Shown one piece after another: positions 11,234 to 22,999 of a stretch of DNA of 64,000 nt. The stretch is from assembly GCA_022578965.1 (NCBI GenBank), contig MU400510.1, positions 372,001 through 436,000 on the forward strand. Direction: 5' to 3'. The DNA comes from Xylaria sp. FL1777. Taxonomy: Eukaryota > Ascomycota > Sordariomycetes > Xylariales > Xylariaceae. The position numbers and the translations under genes are program-made. The first letter of the stretch is position 1. The number at the start of each line of letters is the position of its first letter. The notes beneath the pieces were generated by a model. The model saw only the letters and a list, made by a program, of their open reading frames with translations. It searched no databases and was not told where the DNA came from.

Positions 11234-12928
11234 ATGTTGACTAAGGCTCGGCAAGCAAATATAGGCGAACGCAACAACGGCAGCACGGGACAGGGCACAG
11301 CAGGACAGAACCAGACGCTTGTATGCAACGAGTGAGGAGAAAGTCAAGGAGAGAAAAAACCGAGAGCACCAGCAGATCTCAACTAGTTAAAAGATGGACT
11401 GAGTGAATGGGGGCAATTTCGCATCTCGGCGTTACGGGTGGAGCTGTGGCAGTCCTGGATGCGAGATCCCGCCGTCGGATCTGATAAGGCCGGAATATGG
11501 CGCTGAATCGCTCGACAGATGGACACAAGCGCCCTCGGAGTTGGGTAGGTATTGGTAATTGGTAATGCTGGATGCTGGGAATACTAGTAATGGCGGTTCG
11601 AGCGTGCGGCGGCGTGCGGGCAACGGCTGCTGCGATGAGGATGGCTCATGGGACCCCTGGAAGACCGTCGGTGTAAGCGTGCTACAATTAAGGTTACGGA
11701 TCGTTGCATCTACGCAGTGCTTCTTCTATACAGCCTGCTGGACCGGTATTTAGCATTGCTCTCCTCGCCGGGCGGACCTGCGCCATTATATGCGAACTCA
11801 CTGGCACGCGGCGGCACCACGCATCGAACCATTCCCGGTGCCTGTCAAAGGGATTCCAGTGGATGCGAACACGAACGTACGATCACCAGCGCGGCGGCCA
11901 GGCAGAGGGTGGCATCACTGGAATTTGATAATGCGCGGGAGAGCAGAGTGGCTAGACAAGGGTGTTTCTGCGTTGAATCGGATTAGGCTATATTAGGCCG
12001 CTGACGTGCCATTCGATTGGGTAGGTGTTCTGGGTACGTGCATCATGTCTGCCCCATGTCTGCCCTGTGTCCGCTGTAACTGGAGCTGCCCATTGGCCGC
12101 TGGAGGGCGATTCAGTAGTCCCGGCCGATTGTTTCTTTGTCATGGCCGCCCCAATCAGCAGCCCATCTAAACAGACGGTCACCTTCGCTCGTCGCATCGC
12201 CGCGTTTTCGTATTCGGATCAACTCTCCTCAAATACTGATCAAATACCAAATACTCGACATGATCGAGATGCTCCTCTCCACCATCTACTAAAAGGCCCT
12301 ACAGTCAGATGGACAGACCTACGTCAAAATGTTTTGCCACTACGGTATTTCGTCGTCTCGAAGTAGGTGTGGCTCGCAGCTGTCAGAATCAGCAGCATCC
12401 ATTGGCTATCTGTTGTTCTCGACGAGTCTGATATGCAATCCTCCTGATTACTTAGCTATAGCATGTCCGTATATGCGCAAAAGATGGAAAGGATATTATA
12501 TTCCTCTCTATCCATACTATCTACTAATCTATCTATATATAGTTATACACTAGACATAACTACAGATATATATATATGCACTAGTTAAATGGGAACAAAA
12601 AACCCAAATAAATATCTTGAGCGGCGCATACTTACTCTCACCGACCCTCAAGCATGTATGCGACATATTACTTATACTCCGGTACTTGAAATCTATTTTT
12701 TTTTCCTTGTCCCGATACGTTTCGCTTAGTTTCTTGGCTCCTCGAAATAGGTATTTGTAAGTAGTATTGTGTCGGCTGAATCCGTCACCTACAGTATAAT
12801 AAATCGTACTCGTTTCCTAAAAGAAACGGAGGATTAATTACCCATTCACAGTAATCACCCGTCAGTGCGACTCATTGACCATAACAGTTGCAGAAACAGG
12901 TGGCTGCGCTAGCCGTAGAAAACAAAAT
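11234..12928. other. Intergenic, 1.7 kb
   Basis: Between the ERG3 start and the UstYa-like 3' end, both on the minus strand. Includes the ERG3 promoter. The stretch near 12480-12580 is AT-rich with TATA runs. Short frames at 11432-12553 on both strands lack recognisable domains and overlap one another, so none is called. Confidence 0.5.
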
Positions 12929-13846
12929 TCAGTGCTCAGGCTCGTCAGGACCTCGCGGCACCGTATGATCGACCGCCCACTGTCGTATGCTCTCGAAATT
13001 TCTACACGTGTGTGGTGTGCTATAATCTGGCCATGGATCACCGTCGTTGAACGGATAGTTGAAACTGAACACACCGACATCACCCTGACACATGACGAAC
13101 TGCCGCAGTGCATCGATGCAGTGGTCGAGATGCCCGCGCAAATCCATCAAGGGCGCCGAGGTGTCACCTCCGAGGGGAGCATAATAGTCTTTGTACACGT
13201 TCTGTCGCAGCAAGTTGAGACAATGTAGTTGGTGAAAGACCTCGATGGCTACACGGTATCCCGGCTTCCCGTCGCGTGGATCCGTAATCTTCAACGAGAC
13301 GTCTGGGTTGAGTCCCAGTTTTGTCATCTCTTCATGAGATATCATGGTATCACCGACTAATGAGTCATATCAGGATTCCTTATCTAGCGTAACTGTGGAC
13401 AAGGCTGCATACTTGCGGAGATGTAATCCCACCTTGCGTCTACATCGTCCCCTTTACCAATGAAAGGCCCTTCCGCTACTGCAGGTAAATCAAAATGCTG
13501 TGTTTCATACTTGACAGCACTTGCAGCGGGTGCTGTAGGAAGCATTAGCATTTGAAAAACCTGCGATTTCGCTCAGTTACATACACCACGCTGAGTACTT
13601 CTCGGTATATTCCAGATCAGATATCTTGGCTGTCCTCGCACAGAAGCTAAGGGCAAAGAGTAGGGCCGACAAGGACAGAAGTATGGCAGGCGCTAACCAT
13701 ATCCAATGCGGACTTAAACTCTGGATTATAGAAGCTAAAGACTGGCTCTCGCCCGTCCATACGAGCTTCTCCTGGTTTTCGGCCCGTTCACCTTTCTCTA
13801 GGAAAGGCTCCTCGTCCAAAGAAATCGGATTGTATTTCCTCGCCAT
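12929..13846 (-). CDS. UstYa-family (DUF3328) oxidase-like protein
   Basis: Three exons on the minus strand, 13585-13846, 13413-13532 and 12929-13356, give 269 aa. The N terminus MARKYNPISLDEEPFLEK is cytosolic-looking. A single transmembrane helix follows at about residues 48-70 (WIWLAPAILLSLSALLFALSFC). The joined exons give the family's YSAWSPAASAVKYE and ARWDYISAIGDTMISHEE blocks. Both HxxHC motifs are present: HQLHC (169-173) and HLDHC (203-207). Family knowledge: UstYa proteins catalyse oxidative cyclisation in fungal ribosomal peptides (dikaritins such as ustiloxin and asperipin) and some related oxidations. Context: divergent from the secreted repeat precursor at 15661, which makes a peptide-modifying role plausible. 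Substrate is unknown, and no partner UstYb, tyrosinase or other tailoring gene was seen in the window. Confidence 0.9.
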
Positions 13847-15660
13847 CTCAATTAATATGACAACTAAATCGCACACCTGGTGCTGAGGAGAAGGGGGGGA
13901 AAGTGAATAAAAAAAAAAACGTATAGCCACAGACCGAACCAGCAGCGAGGTGAAGAAGAATGGAGGGAAAAGAGAAGAGAAATCTCGAATGTAACGGCAA
14001 CGTCAACGTTTACGTTTGACTCTCCCTCTTCAGAGCCTGGCAATGGAGTCTCCCCGACCGGTCCACGGTGCACATGGGAGCGAAACGCGGTGGAGAAGCG
14101 ACATCGTGGGTTTTCGCGGAGTTGTGACATTGGTGTCTCAAGTTGGGTCGAGACGTGTGAAGCCTGGCGCTAGCGCCAAGTCGAAACGGGCAGGGATGGC
14201 CGTATGTTTCCAGTTCTGGACATATGCAGTACGCTATTAGTGCCTAGGCATGTACCCGTGAAGCTGTGTGACAGGGGTACCTAAGCTACGAAACATCAAC
14301 CTACTGTGACTTACGCAGTAGTACTCCGTACCGTATACCATCATGTTGTTGGGGGCTCACGGCGTCAAATTCGAGCTACCAATCAATGGGCAGATGTATA
14401 CCACAGGGCGGATACAAAGATTTGCGTCTCGGCGGAGATCTCTAAAAATGCTGGGTAAATCCGTAACAATGCTCAAGGCAACTATGCTGAGCCTTCTAAC
14501 TATCATGTCTCATAAACTCTTGATGAGCACTATATGTATACGATCGAGGAATGCCAAGGGACCTTGCCTTAACAAGAAATAGTACCTACGCATACAAAAG
14601 CCGCACATTACCCATACGAAAATGGCGACCTTGGGAGGCTGGGGGGAATAAGCTTGTTCGTAACTTTTGTCTTCCCAAACATGCCTCACATCATGGTATG
14701 TTACTTAATGAAAGGTTTCACCTGTCTACCGTAGATCAACTCCACTCCAAACTGCGTTGGGGCCATAATTCTTTAAATAGTTACTTCAATTCAGAATACC
14801 CGTGCTTAGTCCCTTAACCAGCGTGCAATATTAACACTATTACAGCCTTGGTAAGTTGGTGGGTATAGAAGTGGGTCTTTCACGAAGTTGGGGATTTGGA
14901 CTATATTGAGGGATAGCTGTATAATAACTCGAACTAGCCATGAAGTGCTGATAGCCCACTTTGACGTCTTGGCTAGGAGACAACGTCATGGCATTTGACA
15001 AAGATGGTAATGAAATACAACAAAAAAATACAACAAAATCATGGATGTCACTCTTTCTTCGTCATGTCTATACTAATCTGCCGACGTTCTGTTGGCTTCT
15101 TACGCAACTGAGGCAAGGACGCCAAGATAAAACCCATGATCGACTATCCCTGTGATCTTGGTTTTGAGCATCAATGCTCGCCTGCTCCAGACACTAGCTT
15201 CCAACGCTGAAGGGGGAGATCCTAGATAGTACTGGGTTTATGATGGTAGATCTTTAACAGTTCTAGCTAGTGTAGTCAATCGCCCACTTCCCGGGGAACC
15301 ATATCAAGTGGATTGTAAGTATAGCCGCATTCATCCCCTCCACAGCTTGTGGAGGATACGAGACATGGAGATCAAGTTGAGACGACATCTCTGGTAAAGT
15401 CGCTTCACGAGAGACACCCAGAGACCTATTGACACGATTTGAACTGTGAAAACTGTGAAACCAACAACAGAAAGCTGAGCTAGTTATAAAACTCTCTCAA
15501 ATTCCCTCTATCGTAAGTTGCTCTGCCCATCTCTCTTCTTGGCTTTCCCCATCAACTCCATCCTAGGCTCGCTGGCTCGAGGTTTCTATAATTCTATTCG
15601 TCCTCTTTTATTATTTGTGACCCAATTTTATCCTAGCTGCCGGCCGGCCACTCTATCATC
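13847..15660. promoter_or_regulatory. Divergent region between UstYa-like gene and repeat-precursor gene
   Basis: 1.8 kb separating two divergently transcribed start codons (13846 minus, 15661 plus). It therefore contains both promoters and may allow co-regulation. A CT-rich leader (ctctctcaaattccctc and ctctcttcttggc) precedes the ATG at 15661. No credible additional gene was found; the short frames at 14016-15155 have no recognisable features. Confidence 0.5.
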
Positions 15661-16696
15661 ATGCATACCCCTTCCATCACTCAGGTCTTTGTGTCCGGTC
15701 TACTAGCCGCATCAGCTGTGAACAGTTACCAAGTTGTAGGCTCTCGCGATTTGGCTCCTCGCTATGTGGTAAGCATTACTTTAATGCAAAGACGAGGTTA
15801 GAAAACAGGAAGCTGACACAAACTTGAATAAGGGGGCTCTGCTCGCTTTTGCAGTCCCTGCATTTGGCCTCCCTACGGTAGTTGAGGACAGGAGCCCCGA
15901 AGTAAGCCCTGACTTCATAAATAATATGCCATACCTATACAGTCATCACTAACTCGCACTGAAGCCTCATCATGCGGGAGCAAAGACCAAGGGGAATAAG
16001 AACAACAAGAACAACAAGCGGGACCCAGAACCTGTCCCCGAGCCCGAGCCTCACCACGCAGGAAAGACAAAAGGAAACAAAAACAACAACAACAAACGAG
16101 AGCCGGAACCTATTCCTGATCCCCAGCCCCACCACGCCGGAAAGAAAGGCAAGGGAAATAATGCCAATAATAAGCGAGAGCCCGAACCAGTGCCGGAGCC
16201 GCACCATGCCGGCAAGAAGACCAAGGGTAATAATAATGCCAATAATAAACGAGAACCAGAGCCGCATCATGCCGGCAAAAAGACCAAGGGTAACAATGCA
16301 AATAATAAGCGGGAACCTGAACCCCTTCCAGAACCGCATCACGCGGGCAAAAAAACCAAGGGCAACAACGCCAACAACAAACGAGATCCTGAACCAATGC
16401 CAGAGCCGCACCACGCGGGCAAGAAAACGAAGGGTAACCAGGCCAATAATAAGCGGGAGCCAGAGCCGCATCACGCGGGCAAGAAAACAAAGGGCAATAA
16501 CGCCAATAACGCCAATAACAAGCGAGAGCCCGAGCCGCACCACAGCGGGAAGACCAAGGGCAATGCATCCGCCAAGAACCAGAACAACAACAACAATCAG
16601 CGCTCGGCTGGAGATGCGTGTCTAGGCCATCCCTTCTCCAGAGGCTTGAAGGCTCTTGTATATACTCCGCGGCTATCGCGTCGGGTGAACTGCTAG
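15661..16696 (+). CDS. Secreted Kex2-processed repeat peptide precursor (KEP / RiPP-precursor-like)
   Basis: Three exons, 15661-15768, 15833-15901 and 15965-16696, give 302 aa. The N terminus (MHTPSITQVFVSGLLAASAV) looks like a secretion signal. Nine imperfect repeats follow. Each consists of a run of X-Pro dipeptides (SPEP, DPEPVPEPEP, EPEPIPDPQP, EPEP and so on), then a peptide with consensus HHAGKKTKGNNANN. Eight copies end in Lys-Arg; the last ends in Gln-Arg. The tail is about 30 aa with two Cys. Known logic: Kex2 cleaves after KR, a Ste13-type dipeptidyl peptidase trims X-Pro/X-Ala, and Kex1 removes KR, as for yeast alpha-factor. The second splice junction rebuilds SPEP-HHAG, which supports the model. 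The repeat units contain no Tyr, Phe, Trp or Cys. The product is unknown; pheromone, effector or modified ribosomal peptide are all possible. Confidence 0.85.
15965..16608 (+). repeat. Tandem peptide-coding repeats (nine units, about 60-78 bp each)
   Basis: Direct repeats inside the third exon of the secreted precursor. Units vary in length because the number of X-Pro codon pairs (two, four or five) and of Asn/Ala codons changes. The middle copies have the most uniform peptides (two are identical at protein level). The first and last are most diverged. Synonymous differences are present between units (gcc/gcg/gca for Ala, cgc-free Arg choices), so the array is not a recent perfect duplication. 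Confidence 0.9.
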
Positions 16697-17038
16697 ACTG
16701 CAGACTAAGGGCGCTCTTGTGCGGGCGGTATTACCTGGATTCTGCGTAGTCCTGTAGCCAGCTGCTCTGCCTTAGTTTTCTTTGGTCACTTTTGTGTATC
16801 ATACAATCTTAAGTAACTAGGTTGTGCAGACTGGGCTGTACATTGGGTCAATAATCAGGTAAGGGATAGGCAATATCTAAGACCTCATGTATTTATCCTA
16901 GTCTTCCCGTTAAAAAATTATGGAGCTTGGTATCACAGATGTAAGGGGGAAGTGGAGAGCGTTACATACTGTAGTATATCGTCCACCAATCAGGTTATAA
17001 TATGGGCTATCCGGCCGATACACCATGAAATCATACCA
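16697..17038. other. 3' flank of the precursor gene
   Basis: 342 bp between the precursor stop and the tRNA gene. No coding frame of note; it presumably holds the precursor's 3' UTR. Confidence 0.5.
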
Positions 17039-17109
17039 GCATCAGTGGTTTAGTGGTAAAATCCATCGTTGCCATCGATGGGCCCCGTGTTCGATTCACG
17101 GCTGATGCA
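17039..17109 (+). tRNA. tRNA-Gly (anticodon GCC)
   Basis: 71-nt cloverleaf. The acceptor stem GCATCAG pairs with CTGATGC plus discriminator A. The D arm carries GTGGTTTAGTGGTAAAA. The anticodon stem ATCGT/ATGGG-type region frames the loop TTGCCAT with anticodon GCC, and the T arm has GTTCGATTC. A run of T follows within 10-25 nt (ctttttg, cctttttttt), as expected for an RNA polymerase III terminator. The intragenic A and B boxes (TGGTTTAGTGG and GTTCGATTC) are present. No intron. Confidence 0.95.
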
Positions 17110-20100
17110 TCTTTTTGAATTTTTATCCTTTTTTTTATATCCATGTCTATAGCCGATGAAGCTTTTCTTTTCACCCTTCGATACTTTGTTGGTCTTCCTT
17201 CCGCAGGGCAAAGCAGTCGTTCTCTGCGTACCGAGAGGCGTTCGAGGTTGACGAGTAGGAGCTAGATACGCTCCCAACGCGGCCTGTTCAACAGATCCTA
17301 GGAAGAGCACAAGCTTTTGTCAACCTGGTCGCTATGCATGCTCACGGAAAAGTCATGTGTTGACTTGTTGGGATAGCCGCGTGGTTTAGATGCAGATGAC
17401 GATGCTAGAAACCTCGATGAATTTGTGGGGAGTTGAGACCGGCGTCTATAGAGACGACAATAGATTATGAGCTGTACTAGTTAACCGATTCGCTAGTCGT
17501 ATTTTCCACCAGAGGGACTAATATTCTAATAGTCGGAAGGTTGAATCACCTCGCTGACGCTCTGGCTTATGTCTACGGCCGTGACAACTAATGACTTTAG
17601 CGTATCAAACTCGCCCTCGGGATGCTTCTCAAGACACTTTGAGTCTTCTGTCTCTTTTTCAGTTAGGATAATAGGAGCGCAAATACAACCACAACGAACC
17701 TTGCGGTTTCGGCTTTGTTGTAAGCTGGGTAATGACCTACCTATCTTCATGTGAGCTGTTCTAATGGATCTTCATCCACTCCTTAGAGGAAAGATTCCTT
17801 GAGCTTCTTTAAAGCCTTTACGAGAATCATTAACGGCTAGCTGCTAATCTGAGCTCTTTGTTGATGACCTAATGGCAATGTCAATTTGTACGCCAGCTAT
17901 CATTAAAGACTAAGTGATTTCCAGAAAAAAATTATAAATCCATGAAGGCATAATGGTATGAGGTATCTAAAGTTGCTTTAATGAACCTAGGGTTGCCTAT
18001 GACTGGCTATTAAGCAGTATATATAATATGAAGATCAATAAGAATTAAGAGACCAAAATATAAACGAGATGAAATAGTGCATAGATAGAAATATTAATAG
18101 AAGCAAATATGCATATGTGTGTAGCTCGGGTCACTCTGAAACATAAGCGACCTATAATTACCACCTTAAGTTTTCTATAAAAGTTTATCAGAAATCCTAA
18201 GACGAAATATACTTTGCAGTCTCTTTCTTTCCTTCCTTTTTTGTTCTGCAGCATTTCGACCACATTTATGCTAAAATCAGAATGGGAGCTTTTTTACAAG
18301 GCACTAATTTCAACTCTAGTTATTTCATGAGAGTGCTACTCTAATGACTTCTTGTCACCAAGCTGCGAGCCGTTTCGAGAAAGGAATACTACAGATGTTA
18401 AGGCTGGAAGTTCTTGCAGCCCCCATGCATAAGTAAACCAAATTTAGAATTTCCTTTTCTAAAACATCTCACAATAGGGACACGTATATTTTTGCTGATT
18501 TAGTATGTTATTATCACAATAGGATGGAAAATCCTCACGCAATTAAATTTGATACATCGCTCTTTCTAGTGCCCAGTGCTTTATAGGACGTATTTAAAAG
18601 TGACATCCTGCTTCTTGTGCCCCAAGCATTCTATGGCGTAGTTTGCTACTGCCGAAGCGGCGAAGCTCGAGAACGTTGCGGAAGTGGTGTGATTTAGATG
18701 GCTCAATGACTGATTCTATCTGCGGTCGTTGACGATAAAGGCAGCTGGCCGATTGAGCTGACTGGGGAACATGCAGGTGCAGGTTTCATGACGAGCACAG
18801 CCTCGTTCTAGGTTCATGAAGTCGACGAGGTGTTACTTGCCATTGGAGTCCCGTCAACATTTGGCTTCTTAGTGCCTGTCGTAACTAGATAGACGAACTA
18901 TACATGGAAAATGCTCCTCGACCGTCCATACCTTCAACCCCTCCACTCCACAGCCTTCGATTTTAATTGTTGCGCCCTTTTCACAATCATCAGGTGGCGA
19001 TGTCTTCAGCGCCCATCGTCTTCGTGCCGCGACACACCTTTAGATTATATGCCTTCTAACAATTAAACATGACGAAAACCGTGGCCTTAGCCAGGATCTT
19101 ACTGAAGGCTTTTTACCTTATACTAAGCAAGATAGCTTAAATGATTCTTAAGACTGAACATCATACTCGTCAAGAGGAGTCGAAAACGGATAATATAGGG
19201 CGCTACTGTACCCTGTTACCACCAGAATGAGACGCCATCGAGGAGTTCAACAGTTTTTAAGTTCTGCGTGAAAGTATGCTAATTTGTTATTTGTTAACCT
19301 TGCACGAACACGTTAAACTGTGGGGTAAATACCGCTTATATACGCAGGGGGTCCGAAATCGTTCCACCTATGACTATTCCCGCTGTTGCCATTGGTGTTT
19401 TCACCCTGTGGATGGATAGACTTAGGCGAAGTGTCGAGTCGAGTTTCGGCGCGATTTACGGTATGGTAACTGTTAAACATTGTATGGTTGCTCTAGCTGA
19501 GCATTTAATCCGCAAGCAGCTGGGTTCAAATACATTTGTAATAAACTCCATGGAGGATTACACCGTATTGGAACAACGTAATTAAAACTTAAAACTTTAT
19601 AGTTAAGGGGATCCTTAAGAAAATTAACATTCCCTAAGACTTAATAGATGCCTAGCAATTCTAATCTTACAGTTACAATCAGCTGCTCAAAGTTAGAATT
19701 GATAGCCACATGTATACTGAGTCTAGACTAAGTAATTAAGAAGTAAAGTTGGCACTCTACGTAGTATACGATGTATGGGTACTGCATTTCATGGACCGAG
19801 GCGACTGGGAAGTTTATTGGGCGGGAAAAGGAAGGGTTATACCCGATGTGTAACATCCCGCAGGATTGCAGACAGGAATGGTTGGTTGTTTCAATAATAA
19901 ATTGAAATAAATTATTCAAGCAGCCATGCCAACCTGGTCAAAAGGGGAAAGACGTAATCTCCGTTGTATGGGGCTGAGGCCACTCCCATTTGATATCGGG
20001 ACTTATGAATCGGGATCTGGCCCAGAAAAATCTCTACATCAACGGCCGGGCGTCGCAAAGGACTTAGCGTAGCACCGGCCGGCAGCTATAACGTACCGAG

Positions 20101-20543
20101 TGTGTGCCCGTGCTCCTAGAGTATAGTACACGTGTGGACGGTTGAAAATAGATAGGTACAGCCAGCACTGGCTGTCTATAACCCGCATACATAGTATATG
20201 CATGCGTCCAAGACTAGGCGACCTTATCGCTTTCAGACCGCTTCTTATTAGTTCCATGATGGCAAGGGTGAAGGGTGAAGGGTGCTTTCTTGTCATCCAA
20301 CTCCTCTCCGGTGCGACACATCGCATACCGGTAACTTACGCCGCGGTGTACGACGTGCAGTAGCCACCATGTCCTACATGGAGCGGATTACGCAGAGTCT
20401 CCATGTAAAGCCATTTGATCCCGTGATATTCAAGCCAGCCTGCAGCTTGCATGCTGGTGGAAGTGCCACGAAACGAAACAAGGCTCCTCCTCGTACGGTA
20501 AGTACACCAGACAGCCTGACTTCTCAGCCTGCAGTAGCAATCA

Positions 20544-20570
20544 CGATGATGATGATGATGATGATGATGA
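20544..20570. repeat. (GAT)n microsatellite
   Basis: About eight to nine GAT units, followed by three GAC units. It lies in the gene-poor region and produces poly-Met or poly-His frames that are not genes. Confidence 0.9.
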
Positions 20571-22999
20571 CGACGACGCATTCTTTTTTAGCCATGTGAT
20601 TCCCAGAGAACTGTTTGCGAAAGTCTTGTATACACTACACCGATACGGGAGCTTCAGAGAGTCCTTACCTTTCCTTGCAATGACAACAGTCTATTTCTCA
20701 TACGAGCCGGCTAATGCCGCGTCAGAACGATGGCACGAACGCCGGGTACAGCAGCCGGTTCAGTAGAGGATTATGAAAAAGGACCGAGAGATGTCTTTCT
20801 GTTAGACAAGCATGATGGGTTTCACTGGCTGCCTTAGTGCGGACGGCGGATTTCATGCCAACGTCCCCCTCCTGGTAACTTACAGTACATGCGAGGTTCA
20901 CATCGTGGAATATAAGCACCAGGACAGGGCAAGGAAGCAGGGCTTGCTGACAACATGCACTACTGTATCATTAACGAGGACCATGACAGGGTCTCGGAAG
21001 CTAGTCCACTTGCGTAGTGTAGGTATAGGAGTGCTATGTATATCATAAAGTCATAAAGTACTGTGTCGAACTGTCAGACAAACCGAGCAAACCCGAATAA
21101 CCCGAACGGGGAGTGGGGAATGTGGCAGTCGAGCGCGGGGGGTTTTCCGGAGGAAGCGTACTGTAATGTACAGGTTACGGGTACACTGGGTACCTACGTG
21201 TCTGCCACAGGCCGTGGTACACGCGAGCAGGTATCCGCCCGGGAGCCCTGCCACACTACCTAACCCACTGGGTACCATTCTCTTTCGGTGGAGCCACAAG
21301 TGGGTCTCTGCTGTGCAACCATCTCCCTGTTGTAGTGGAGTGAAGCTACCTAGGTACCTGGGTACCTGGGTAGGTAGGTTGTGATGACATCCATGAAATG
21401 TTGTTTTTGAGCGTAATTGGCACGGTGGCTAAACCAGCAATACCCTTTGTGGGCAACACTTGGCGACTAATACTCACTTGCCTTATCGAGTAATAAGGTA
21501 TATAAGCATTCATACACCAACACATACCTAATACTTAGTCTACGGCTCAGCTGTAGTAGGTAGGCCATCTGATAACCCCCCACTTCGAAAGCAAATCCAT
21601 TACGCTAATAGTACCGCCATCGATTTTCGAAAGAGAATATCATGGATCTATGTAATCAGTAGCGTTCAACACAACAACCTAATTACATATAGTGTTCATC
21701 TACGCAGTATATGGGTCAGGTTACATGCTTAGCTCACAACAGTAGTATAAATGCCGGAGGAAAACTAGTAGCAGAGTGAAGCACAACGTTGACAAGTACT
21801 TTTGATAACAGGCGCCAATTTAAACAGTCTTGAGGGGGCGGACCTAGGGGGCGTGGATTTTTCCAAGGGCACTTGAACAAGCACACCTCCCAAAACTGGT
21901 ATGGTGGGTCTGTTTGTCTACTGTATAACAGTGAGGAAAAAGAAAGACATTGTAAACACAAGGAGCAAGGGTCTCCGAGGCACTCTGCTGATGGAAATAG
22001 CAGAAGAAAAAGAGAGCAGGGTAAAATGGTGAGGAGAGGTAGAGAGAATGTGATATGTATTTAATTCACCGCCTACCTAGGTAGACATATACGACCTGTC
22101 TCATGTAAGACAGTTATCAAAATATAAACGTCCAGATCATACTGCGTACTCAATACACGAGGGTGTAATCTGTAGATAGTTTCTTCTATGTTGGTATGTG
22201 TGGTGTACTATGTACAGAGTCCGATTTAGAGTTACGTAGTAACCAACCGAAGTATTCTCACTTGTATATGTAACTACCTACACTAAGTAAGTACTTCTTA
22301 CAGGTGACAGCCACATGAGCAAACTGCCCCAAAGCGTTATTCTGTCTGCTGCAAGGCTCTCCCCTGTAACCCGCCTATGCAGCAGCATTCGCCCGAACCA
22401 GCCATGATGCGGCGCAGGCTGTTTCCTACGACCTGCAGGAGCTCGAGCAGCACCAGCAGAGTACTTAGGTACGCTAACAGCAGCAGGCGCTTGTTAAGGT
22501 GGATCCCTCGGCTCCCTGAACCAGCTTGTCTGCAAATCAAGCAACCAACACACCTAGGAAGCCGTGGCCGTCCAGGGTAGCAAAAGCCCCGCTAAAGCCC
22601 ACTGGTAGCCTGCAGCAATGGTACCTATACTGTACTTATGTAGGCATACTGTACTACATAGTACGATTGTATACCTCCCTGAGTGGCATACTGTAGGTAC
22701 AATAATGCATAGACCGCTGTACATGCAGTATATACAAAGTTCAGATGTACCCATGTAAGTACCACATCCACCCATTCATCCAGGCCACCCGTACAGTAGA
22801 TTATCTACAGTGCCCTATGCATGGCTGCCTACCTACCTAGATATACATGGTCGTGTACATATCGGACGCAACATAATGGGTACACTACCCGTAGTACATT
22901 AGGTACCTACCTAAGGTATAGATGTCCTACCCTAGCGTATGGGCAGCTGCATCCAAGAAAATTTAGGTACACACTATGTATACTAGTATACAAGCCGCG

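Noticed and set aside
11018..11347. Frames with poly-Gln or poly-Asn near the ERG3 start
   Set aside because: Produced by the CAA repeat in the leader of ERG3 in other frames.
15935..16568. Long antisense frames (202 and 152 codons) with repetitive hydrophobic sequence over the precursor repeats
   Set aside because: They are mirror frames of the tandem repeat: the repeat composition avoids stops on the other strand. They show no gene structure of their own, whereas the sense strand has a signal-like N terminus and ordered processing sites.
15661..16696. Classification of the precursor as a standard mating alpha-pheromone
   Set aside because: Processing layout fits, but the repeats lack the Trp/Cys pattern of known ascomycete alpha-pheromones. 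I therefore keep the neutral name.
15661..16696. Classification as a confirmed dikaritin precursor
   Set aside because: The repeat cores have no aromatic residue for the known ether or C-C cross-links, and only one UstY-type gene is present.
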